DNA from: Limonium bicolor
Lineage: Eukaryota > Streptophyta > Magnoliopsida > Caryophyllales > Plumbaginaceae
Direction of reading: 5' to 3'
DNA length: 64,000 bases
NCBI GenBank assembly: GCA_023374045.1
Contig: CM041776.1
Span: 472,429,375-472,493,374, forward strand
A model generated the notes under the pieces. It did not search any database. It worked only from the letters and a program-made list of their open reading frames with translations, and was not told the origin of the DNA. Of the stretch, positions 1 through 9,616 are shown in pieces. The translations under genes were made by a program, and so were the position numbers. Position 1 is the first letter of the stretch. Each line of letters begins with the position of its first letter.

Positions 1-1036
1 ACAGCATAACCTAACAACACCCAGGAGCAATCCTTGAAGGGTGTCTGAGTTAGCTACAGTCGAACATCAACGACATGACGAAAGCACGAAAGCTAGAACG
101 AACACTCGGTTAAGACACCGAAGGGATTTCACTTAATAGGAAATACCCTAGTCTACAAAAGGCACTGATCAGCACCAGATTGCCTAAGAGTCTCCTATGA
201 ACGGAAGCGTGATGTCACGACTTACCATGGAGCCCAGTAAATACCTCCAACCTATGGGGTACACAAAGAATGGAAACGTGTGTAAGCAGCTTGCAAAGAG
301 CATAGCTTGCAACAATAAGGCTTAAGAGCCACCAACCAACTACGTTGTGTGAACTCAAACGGTGGCAAAACCCACACCATTACTAATAGGACTTGCAAAA
401 AATATTATCCCATATGACAAGAAATCAACAACTGGACCATCAATTCAAACCCAACCTCTTGAGTGGCTTGGAGTAATGGTCAACTCATCGTCACTGTCAC
501 TAGACATCAGTCTAGTATGCAGTTGACAAGCTTTAACTACCTTCATGCCTTCTGTAGCAATGATAACACAGGGGCATAGAAATCGGGATAAATGCCAACA
601 TTGGCCTAGTCCACGTCTGGACACTACAGAAACTCGAGGAAAAGTACCCCTCGTTAATCGAAGACCACCAAGGTGGTGGAGATGTGAACCCTTAGAAGGG
701 GCTTCCATCTACTATAACAACAAAACTTGTGCGTAAAGATACTGCCAAGAGACAACGAATAAGGAAATGAGATTTCCAACCCACTACGCCTATGAGAGGC
801 TGTGGACTGTAGAAGCACATCGCTTAAGAGCATCGAAGCTCGAAGGAGTAAGTATACTCCTTATGCACCCAATCATGTGGTGAACCATTGTATAATACTT
901 ACATGGTAAACCTTGTCATGAGACCTATGAGTGGAAACACACCCCTCAACGAGAACTTTCACCTACCAGTAATAGAATACTCTTTAATTAGAGAACGGGA
1001 CCAGAAGACCCTTGAAGCTTTTTGGGGATGTCCCGG
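1..1036. other. Gene-less interior of retroelement el1, left part
   Basis: No gene is recognised here: open frames are short, overlap on both strands and match no family I know. The stretch abuts the Ogre/Tat-type insertion, and the 5-bp target duplication (cccgg, 1032-1036 and 9612-9616) shows it was once continuous with 9617 onward. It therefore belongs to the interior of el1, whose 3' LTR starts at 12464. The last five bases are the left target-site copy. Confidence 0.5.
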
Positions 1037-2822
1037 TGTGAGCCTCGATTTTAAACCCTATCCTATGTTGAATAAAGTTGATTGGGATCTGATTGGGTTT
1101 TAGGTCCACTTATAGTCTAAGATTAATAACTATGTCATATAACAATAATTATTAAATCCTAGGCTAGCTCACTGGAACCTATTATGAGTCGCCACCTAAT
1201 TTTGACCTAGATTAAATTAGGAAAGGAGAGTTCGGGTTCGGGGCTTGATATTCGACTTAATTAGGGTTCAATTACTTTCATTACCCTTCCTAGGTCGTTT
1301 TTCCTCTACTTGGTTTATTTACGGCTTATTACGAGTCGTTTTAACCTAAGTGCGCGAGCTTCTGTTTTTTTATGTTTTTTAGCATTTTTTGACGGGAAAC
1401 TAAAGTGGAAATTTAAATTACCTAAACTAGGGTTTCAGAGGCAGAATTAGGTCAAATTTTGTTTCCGTCCGTGGCCACGGACCTAATGTCCGAGACCACG
1501 GACCCTAGTTAACCTATATGAAAATAAAAGTCGAATTAAACAGAAAACAGAAAGTTGTAAAGTCCGGGGCCACGGACAGGCCGTCCGTGGGCCCGGACAT
1601 TATTAGAAAAACCTAAATTTTTAAAATTTAGAAATCTCGCCGCCGTCCGTGGGCGTCCGGGCTTACGGACAAGGAGTCCGGGACCCCGGACATGACGTCC
1701 GTGGGTGCGGACCGCCCTCGGGCGGCGTTAGGCAGTTTCCGAAGGTGTTTTCGACTCAAATTTTATGGGTGTGTAGCCTGAAAGATGTACAAGACGTTAG
1801 TGATTTAAAGTTTTCAATTTGAGTTCGAATTAAGCACGAAACTTAGTAAACAAGTTATTGGACAGAAGCTTAAACAAACAGCAATACAGAAGCGTACGAA
1901 GGTTAGTTTGAGCCCAAAATTTGACAGAGAGTTAATAAGGTCGTGGGAATTAGAAAAGTAGAGTTGCAACCTGTTTTACCTTCGAATTCAAGGTGATTCT
2001 TCACACCGGGATTCGTCGAGTGCTTCGTTGATGGCAGACCCGAAAGGATTTCGAACCAAGCTTCTGGTTGTTGGTTGTTCTTGCTGTTCTTCACGTTTTG
2101 GTGGTGTTTTTGTGGGTTTTGATGACTATTGATGCTTTGGGGATTGGAAAACGTGTTTAGATGGTGATTTCGGGGGATTTTCGGTATGATTTGGGTGGCC
2201 AGGTGTTGGAAAACGTGAGAGAGAGTGAGGAGGCTGTGTTTTCTGATTCTCTAGGGTTCTTGAGCATATCAGGTTCTGATTTTATCCAAAAACCTATCCC
2301 CTTATATAGACTTTCTTAAAGATAAAGAAAATCTAGTAAAAGTAAGATTTTTCGATATTTTAGTTAAGTGACTTCCCAAAGGAATTTTTCTGTGAAATTT
2401 TAACCACGTGTCAAGGATGGAAATTATGAATTTTCTGAAGTGGAATCGGATTTTTTAAATGTTGGAATATTTTAAAATTGAATTTCTCGTCAGATTCAGT
2501 CAGAAATTGCTAGAAAATTATTGGAAATTCGAAAAATCAAAATTTCAACGCCATTATGCTTAAAATGTCATCCTCTATCATGGGTTAAAATATCAAAGCG
2601 TTTCAAGCTGATTTGGGCATCCTTTGGAGGAGAGAGAAAGCTTACAAGAGGTCTTAGGAGCCTTTAAAGATTACCAAAACGCCCCTGAAAGTGACGAAGC
2701 TGCTCCCCATGCCATGGAACGTGCCGATCAGGCCGGGATCCCTCACCGCTTGATTAAAATGCCTCTCACAACACCAGTACCTCGTAGACCCTAACCAGGG
2801 GGTCAAAATTTTGGGTATAACA
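1037..2822 (-). repeat. LTR (3' LTR in element sense) of the Ogre/Tat-type element
   Basis: Direct repeat of 7828-9611. In element orientation it starts TGTTATACCC and ends GGCTCACA. An array of short GC-rich inverted repeats (gtccgtgg/ccacggac type) lies at about 1466-1735 inside otherwise AT-rich sequence. Open frames inside it are incidental. Confidence 0.92.
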
Positions 2823-2836
2823 GATTGCCCCCCGTC
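2823..2836 (-). promoter_or_regulatory. Polypurine tract of the Ogre/Tat-type element
   Basis: On the minus strand this reads GACGGGGGGCAATC and directly abuts the TGTTATACCC terminus of the LTR. That is the position where a plus-strand primer is needed for reverse transcription. It helps fix the element's orientation. Confidence 0.75.
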
Positions 2837-2950
2837 AACTAGACTTTGTAATGAAAGTGAGAAGGCTAGTTGATGCCTGAGTGATACCCCAAAATTTCAA
2901 ATGTTTCCAAGACCCTGCATGTTATCAGAAAACTGATAAGTTGTGTCGAG

Positions 2951-3255
2951 CTATTCTAAGGCGCTGACTACCTACAATGAATGAGATGATGTCAAGCGGT
3001 TCTAAGGCGCTGACTACCCAATGAATGAGATGTTGTCAAGCGGTTCTAAGGCGTTGACTACCTATGACGAATGAGATGATGTCAAGCGATTCTAAGGCGC
3101 TGACTACCTACAATGAATGTGATGTTGTCAAGCGGTTCTAAGGCGTTGACTACCTATGACGAATGAGATGATGTCAAGCGATTCTAAGGCGTTGACTACC
3201 TATAATGAATGTGATGATGTCAAGCGATTCTAAGGCGTTGACTACCTATAATGAT
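2951..3255. repeat. Tandem repeat, ~46-bp unit, about 6.5 copies
   Basis: The unit contains ttctaaggcgctgactacc followed by an aatgaatgagatgatgtcaagcg-like stretch. Copies differ by a few substitutions (gcgctg/gcgttg, gagatg/gtgatg) and small length changes. It lies in the non-coding 3' part of the Ogre/Tat-type element, where such arrays are common. Confidence 0.85.
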
Positions 3256-3297
3256 GATAGCTAGGTGGCATGCAAGTGCAAAAATGCTGGAATGGTA

Positions 3298-3390
3298 GAT
3301 GCTAATGATGCTGATGATGTTGATGATGCTGATGATAATGCTGATGATAATGCTGATGATAATGTTGATGATAATGCTGATGATGCTCGG
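3298..3390. repeat. GAT-rich trinucleotide tract
   Basis: A run of gatgatgct/gatgataat triplets. It produces acidic or Met-rich open frames on one strand and Ile/Ser-rich ones on the other; these are compositional artefacts, not genes. Confidence 0.85.
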
Positions 3391-3691
3391 ATGCTTCTGG
3401 GGACCGAAACCCGTGCCAATGCTCCTGGCTGGACCCAATGTGGACTTATTGCCATCGCCCCCCAAGCCGGTGTGCAGGGATAACTCCTGGTAAAAACCTT
3501 GGGGACTTATTTCCATCGCCCACCATTCGTTGATCCCGAAAATAAGTTGACATCGCAAAAGGAGGATTTATTGCCATCACCTCGCCAACTTTTCTGTCGC
3601 CAGGTCTTGTGACGCGCCTGGATGATGCAACTAGGTCTTATGACGAGCCTATTGAGTGAATGCAATGTGTTTGAAGAGAGTGGGTAAGCTA

Positions 3692-4020
3692 AAGGGTAAC
3701 GCTAGGTCTTACTACGAGCCTAAGGGAATGCAACTAGGTCTTATACGAGCCTAAAATGGACTAGGTCTTATGACGAGCCTAAGGTTGGAACTAGGTCTCT
3801 ACGAGCCTAAGGATGGATCTAGGTCTTATGACGAGCCTAAGGATGGATCTAGGTCTTATGACGAGCCTAAGGTTCTAGGTCTTACTACGAGCCTAAGGAT
3901 GGATCTAGGTCTTATGACGAGCCTAAGGATGGATCTAGGTCTTATGACGAGCCTAAGGGTTGACTAGGTCTTATACGAGCCTAAGGATGGATCTAGGTCT
4001 TATGACGAGCCTAAGGATCT
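3692..4020. repeat. Tandem repeat, ~30-bp unit, about ten copies
   Basis: The unit is close to ctaggtcttatgacgagcct plus aaggatggat, with shorter variants lacking part of the second half. The last copies decay into degenerate gggcttaggacgggcctga units at 4130-4230. It is non-coding and lies inside the Ogre/Tat-type element. Confidence 0.85.
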
Positions 4021-5904
4021 AAGTGAAAGTGAGTAAAATGTATGATGGGTCTAAATGGATGTAGAAGGATTAGGGTTTATGTCAAATCTGGAGATGGTGG
4101 GGCTCATGATGGGCCTATGAATGTTTGAGTGTGAAGATAGGGCTTAGGACGGGCCTGAGGAATTTTGATGTGGAGGTAGGGCTGACGGGCCTGAATTTGA
4201 TGTGGAGAAGGGCTTAGGACGGGCCTGAGTGTATGAGAAGGGTTTGAATCCTTGGTTTGGTGGTGCTGCTTTGGCATCAATCGGTGTGTCATGGCAATTG
4301 TTGGGACCAACAATTGCCCCCAGTATTTTTCCTTAAGGCAATCTGAGTTCTTTATGGCAATCGATCGGAACGATCGATTGCCCCCAGTATTTTCTTTGAT
4401 TAAGTGCAACAAATCTCATTCTCACAAGGTCAAGGTTATCTTTTGTGTGGTGCTTTCTATCCTACACTCGTGTTTGGTGTTGCACTCGTTCCTTTTGGAC
4501 AAAACTCTCGACCATTGAATTTGACATTTGTTAGATTTACGCGTTCAACCTGTTACTTTCACGTGATTGGATACACAACTACTAGGTCGGAAGTCTTTTG
4601 CTTATAACGTGGCTATGGGGTGTGATGAATGACAACAGGATGGAGGATGTTTAGATATGTGGAGCTTAAGGGTGACCAAAGCTGCAACTTGCACCGTCTC
4701 TCGGACTTGTCTTCTTTGCCTTGAAGTCATTTGGCTACTTCGTGATGACTTCGCTTGGGACTTGGAACTTTTGGGTTGTTCCTTGCATCTCTTTCTTTTT
4801 TCCGATTTTGGATTTCTTTGAGGCTTTTCAAGTTTGCCCTTCTTTGAATCTCCTTTCCTTCGGGGTTCTTGTGTTTCCCGGTTTTGAACTTCGAGGCTGT
4901 TTTGATGTTAGCTCATTTGGATCCTGTGTCACTTTGGGACCATTTGCGGATCGCTTCGTCATGCTGGTAGCGGTTTCTTCTTTGGACTTGTGAAGTTGTT
5001 GTCAAGTCGGGCTCCTTGCTTCCTTTGGTCACCGGGTCGGTTATTCATCACTGGCTGGCTTATTTGTGGAGCTTGTAGTGTTGTAAAAGAGGTCATATAT
5101 GAAAAGCTCAGCGGGGGTGCCTAGGGTGTAATGTCAGGGTTCACAAGCTTTTTGGCTGTGTGGTGCTGTACCTAGGTGCTTCGTCATCCCTAATAGTTGT
5201 GTATCTGTTCTTTGTTACTTTTCACAGGTTTAAGCGTAAATTTACAAATTATCTCCTTCGGTCGGAGTCATGCCGTTTACCTCACCTTTGAATGTGGCCT
5301 CCCTGGAGTCGTGTAAAAATGACACGCTCTTTCGCTCTTGGTTTTACCGCTCAAGGCACTCTCGCGAGACGTTCACTCAGAGACTTGTTTGCACATTTAA
5401 ACATTATCGTTCCTTAACTCAGATTGCCCCCAGTATTGTTGTGGGGTGTACTTAATAAACCTTAGAATGCCCAAGCTATTTTGTGGAGGGTGATTGCATG
5501 TGTGGTGGTGAACAATGGTGGGGTACTCTTGTGAAGAGGTGATGGGTGATCTTGCAGCAACAAATTTTGGCTTTGTGTATTTGGTGAAATGTTGAGAAAA
5601 CGGATTGGTGAGACGCATGGGATGTATATGATGAGGGTGGTTTTTGTACGAGGAGCTGTAGTGAGTATGGACGGAGCGATGAGGTTTTTTTTTTTTTTTT
5701 TTTAAATGAACGGAAAATGCTTTGCATGGAAATTGTGAAAATGGAACCATGTATTATTCAATGTAAAAATAACGTTGGAAACTACAAACTCGGGAGAGCC
5801 ACCAAGAATAGTAAAGGGGACCAACTACTACAAAAGCCAAAAGGTGACTAATAAAAGAAATCTACCTAATTGAAAAGCAAAACAGTACTTAAAGACTACA
5901 AACT
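4021..5904. other. Non-coding interior of the Ogre/Tat-type element with polypurine-tract echoes
   Basis: No coding sequence is recognised. Three copies of a polypurine-like motif (minus strand ATACTGGGGGCAAT) occur near 4310-4326, 4376-4393 and 5424-5438, resembling the functional tract at 2823-2836. A run of about 21 T lies at 5684-5704. Open frames in the stretch match no known family. Confidence 0.6.
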
Positions 5905-6588
5905 CTAATAAGACTCGGGCATGGATGCCCTGCCTACACTTCCATGTCCTTGAAATTGATGCCCTTGATCGATGAGATCTTGGATTGCGTGTCTCAAAGC
6001 CTTGCAATCATTGGTATCATGGCCGGGTAATTGGTGGTACCAACAGAACTGACTTAGATTCCTTCCTTTTTGAGGGTCCCCAGGTCGGGGAGTGAGAGGC
6101 TGTAGCATGTTTCGTTCCTGGAGCATTGCAAATGTCTGGCTTAATGGTTGGCCAATGTCTGAAAATTCTCTCCGACGGGAGCTCTGTCGGGGTGGCCCTA
6201 CTGCTCCAATGATCCAACCTGGTTCTCTTTGACCGGCATTCGCCTCATGCTGCCTAGACCTTTTCCGGGTGCAACTTTGGATGCAAGCTGTTGCTCCTGG
6301 TTGTCTGATCACTTTCCTAAGTTCTGTAGCAATTTCTTTGACATTCTCCTCCGATCCTCGGACCCTAATGGAGCCAACTTCAATGCAATCATAAAGGGTG
6401 TTGAGAAGCCTGTCCTAACTCATCCCGAGCTTGACGTTCGGACTCGAGGGAAAAGCCTTTGCTTTCAACTCTTCGATAACAGCAACGTAGTTAGATTCCA
6501 CGGCGTCCATGGCAGCACTATGCCTCTGCTCCATGGCTTCAATGGTGGCCATGTGCTTTTGTTCCAAAATTGCGAGCTGGGCTTCCAT
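5905..6588 (-). pseudogene. Ogre/Tat-type gag remnant
   Basis: On the minus strand an ATG at 6588 opens a 57-codon frame (to 6415) beginning MEAQLAILEQKHMATIEAME. It is rich in Glu, Gln, Met and Ala, heptad-like, and probably a short coiled coil. After frame breaks, a second frame ending at 5905 contains FCWYHQLPGHDTNDCKALR followed by IQDLIDQG. That is the Cys-His knuckle region typical of Ogre/Tat Gag, in which the motif C-x2-H...GH.T..C is followed by a QDLID segment. The middle of Gag is missing or scrambled and nothing of Pol follows. The product would be the capsid/nucleocapsid protein that packages element RNA; here it is non-functional. A plus-strand open frame at 6229-6615 is its antisense shadow. 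Confidence 0.65.
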
Positions 6589-7804
6589 GTCGATTGGACC
6601 GCACTTAGGACTTGAGTCTACCTGTGTTCAAGGTGTCCATTATTAGCTAACAAAAGGAAGTGGGCTGAAAGATACTAAGGTGAGAATGACGCTTCACGAG
6701 ATAGATCAAAACAGACTTAGGCTGAAAGCGAGTGGGCCAGGATACCTAGAGAATGAGGTGTTTGGGCTGGAGTATCTCTCAGACTATGAACTGGAATTTG
6801 GACTGAAATGTAAACAGATGGCTTTGATTGGGCCTGAGAGATAACACCTAGATCTAGGGTTTTGGACCAGGGCCCGAAATAGAAGTCTACCTAGACTAGA
6901 ATAAGCCCTTGGGCCGGAATGTGTTTGGGCCTGGAGTAAAGCACATGGGCTGGAATGGTCCCTAAATCACAAATGGGCCTAACTTTCTTTGGGCCAGAGA
7001 AGATGGTTGCTAAGCAGAAAAAGATTTTATTTTCAGAACTTGTGGGTTATTTCAAGTTCAGGTGGATTTCTTTTTTTTTTTTTTGGGCCTAGAACTAATT
7101 GGTTAATTCAAATTGGGCCAGAAGAGAAATCACCTAAGTCTAAGCTTTTGGGCCGAAGCCCGAATGACTCACATATTAACCAAACAGGACTCTAGGCGCA
7201 AAACAAGCAGAGCCGCCAATTCGGGTTGGGCTAGGTTGATGTAGGAGAAGTTCCTATCAATCTCTAGGCTGGGTATGGGCCGATCTACAAGCAAAAGGCC
7301 CCACAAATTCAACATGTCCTCACTTGGCGTTTAAATCAAATTGGGTATGGATCGATCCGAGAGGTGCTTGGGGCATGGGCCCAGGTCACCTCAAAGGAAT
7401 AGGGCTTGCACGCTATTCTCTTTGGGCTTCCCACTTTTTCACATCACCTGAAGGTGTGCGTCTGCGGCCGGGTCTTTGACTGACCAAACAATGGGCTAGG
7501 TAAGGACACTGCCAGGAAAACGCTTGGGGCTAAGGCCCAGGTATTAAGGGGATGTGGTTAGACGACATCCTCCTTTTTTCCCCCGCTATTCACATCACCT
7601 AAAGGTGTGAGTCCCTGACAGGGGACCCTCAAACGGGTCCCGGGATGAAATCAGTTTAGGTGGACCCTCGCTCTCATATGATGCAGGGGGTGCAAAAATT
7701 TAAAGTGCGCACAAAAGTAAACAACAAAGTAACAAAGCCATAAATAAACAATTTTTCAAGTTAAGCCCTCTTTCTTAAATTAAACAAGTTAAAATTAAGA
7801 AGTT
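6589..7804. other. Leader region of the Ogre/Tat-type element
   Basis: In element sense this is the untranslated leader between the primer-binding site and gag. It is rich in short repeats of gggcc/ggcctgga type, for example around 6720-6990, and has a T run at about 7070-7084. No gene is seen. Confidence 0.55.
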
Positions 7805-7824
7805 GGTCCCTAGCGGAGTCGCCA
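7805..7824 (-). promoter_or_regulatory. Primer-binding site, tRNA-Arg type
   Basis: The minus strand reads TGGCGACTCCGCTAGGGACC, three bases inside the LTR. From memory this matches the 3' end of a plant tRNA-Arg, the primer reported for Ogre elements. It defines the right LTR as the 5' LTR. Confidence 0.8.
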
Positions 7825-7827
7825 GTC

Positions 7828-9611
7828 TGTGAGCCTCGATTTTAAACCCTATCCTATGTGAATAAAGTTGATTGGATCTGATTGGGTTTTAGGTCCACTT
7901 ATAGTCTAAGATTAATAACTATGTCATAAACAATAATTATTAAATCCTAGGCTAGCTCACTGGAACCTATTATGAGTCGCCACCTAATTTGACCTAGATT
8001 AAATTAGGAAAGGAGAGTTCGGGTTCGGGGCTTAATATTCGACTTAATTAGGGTTCAATTACTTTCATTACCCTTCCTAGGTCGTTTTTCCTCTACTTGG
8101 TTTATTTACGGCTTATTACGAGTCGTTTTAACCTAAGTGCGCGAGCTTCTGTTTTTTTATGTTTTTTAGCATTTTTTGACGGGAAACTAAAGTGGAAATT
8201 TAAATTACCTAAACTAGGGTTTCAGAGGCAGAATTAGGTCAAATTTTTTTCCGTCCGTGGCCACGGACCTAATGTCCGAGACCACGGACCCTAGTTAACC
8301 TATATGAAAATAAAAGTCGAATTAAACAGAAAACAGAAAGTTGTAAAGTCCGGGGCCACGGACAGGCCGTCCGTGGGCCCGGACATTATTAGAAAAACCT
8401 AAATTTTTAAAATTTAGAAATCTCGCCGCCGTCCGTGGGCGTCCGGGCTTACGGACAAGGAGTCCGGGACCCCGGACATGACGTCCGTGGGTGCGGACCG
8501 CCCTCGGACGGCGGCGTTAAGGCAGTTTCCGAAGGTGTTTTCGACTCAAATTTTATGGGTGTGTAGCCTGAAAGATGTACAAGACGTTAGTGATTTAAAG
8601 TTTTCAATTTGAGTTCGAATTAAGCACGAAACTTAGTAAACAAGTTATTGGACAGAAGCTTAAACAAACAGCAATACAGAAGCGTACGAAGGTTAGTTTG
8701 AGCCCAAAATTTGACAGAGAGTTAATAAGGTCGGGGAATTAGAAAAGTAGAGTTGCAACCTGTTTTACCTTCGAATTCAAGGTGATTCTTCACACCGGGA
8801 TTCGTCGAGTGCTTCGTTGATGGCAGACCCGAAAGGATTTCGAACCAAGCTTCTGGTTGTTGGTTGTTCTTGCTGTTCTTCACGTTTTGGTGGTGTTTTT
8901 GTGGGGTTTTGATGACTATTGATGCTTTGGGGATTGGAAAACGTGTTTAGATGGTGATTTCGGGGGATTTTCGGTATGATTTGGGTGGCCAGGTGTTGGA
9001 AAACGTGAGAGAGAGTGAGGAGGCTGTGTTTTCTGATTCTCTAGGGTTCTTGAGCATATCAGGTTCTGATTTTATCCAAAAACCTATCCCCTTATATAGA
9101 CTTTCTTAAAGATAAAGAAAATCTAGTAAAAGTAAGATTTTTCGATATTTTAGTTAAGTGACTTCCCAAAGGAATTTTTCTGTGAAATTTTAACCACGTG
9201 TCAAGGATGGAAATTATGAATTTTCTGAAGTGGAATCGGATTTTTTAAATGTTGGAATATTTTAAAATTGAATTTCTCGTCAGATTCAGTCAGAAATTGC
9301 TAGAAAATTATTGGAAATTCGAAAAATCAAAATTTCAACGCCATTATGCTTAAATGTCATCCTCTATCATGGGTTAAAATATCAAAGCGTTTCAAGCTGA
9401 TTTGGGCATCCTTTGGAGGAGAGAGAAAGCTTACAAGAGGTCTTAGGAGCCTTTAAAGATTACCAAAACGCCCCTGAAAGTGACGAAGCTGCTCCCCATG
9501 CCATGGAACGTGCCGATCAGGCCGGGATCCCTCACCGCTTGATTAAAATGCCTCTCACAACACCAGTACCTCGTAGACCCTAACCAGGGGGTCAAAATTT
9601 TGGGTATAACA
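7828..9611 (-). repeat. LTR (5' LTR in element sense) of the Ogre/Tat-type element
   Basis: Near-identical direct copy of 1037-2822. The differences seen by eye are mainly single-base gains or losses, plus a 3-base gain in the GC array (gacggcggcg). The copy of cccgg at 9612-9616 follows directly. Confidence 0.92.
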
Positions 9612-9616
9612 CCCGG

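Larger units (their letters stand above)
1032..9616 (-). mobile_element. Non-autonomous Ogre/Tat-type LTR retrotransposon with target duplication
   Basis: Two ~1785-bp LTRs (1037-2822 and 7828-9611) begin TGTGAGCC and end GGTATAACA on the plus strand and are flanked by the 5-bp duplication cccgg. Three signs set the orientation to minus. A 20-base match to the 3' end of tRNA-Arg (the PBS) lies just inside the right LTR. A G-rich polypurine tract lies just inside the left LTR. A gag remnant reads on the minus strand between them. The 5.0-kb interior has no protease, RT or integrase; most of it is tandem repeats and spacer. The tRNA-Arg primer and the gag knuckle style point to the Ogre/Tat lineage. 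The LTRs differ at only about a dozen sites, mostly single-base indels, so the insertion is young. It would need a partner element's proteins to move. Confidence 0.88.

Noticed and set aside
3220..3558. Ile/Ser-rich or Asp-rich open frames
   Set aside because: Artefacts of the GAT trinucleotide tract.
3692..4020. Regularly spaced repeats that might suggest a CRISPR array
   Set aside because: Units are contiguous with no unique spacers, the context is a plant retrotransposon, and lengths vary.
5397..5750. 117-codon minus-strand frame with Lys run
   Set aside because: Runs through a homopolymer T tract in element spacer; no motif.
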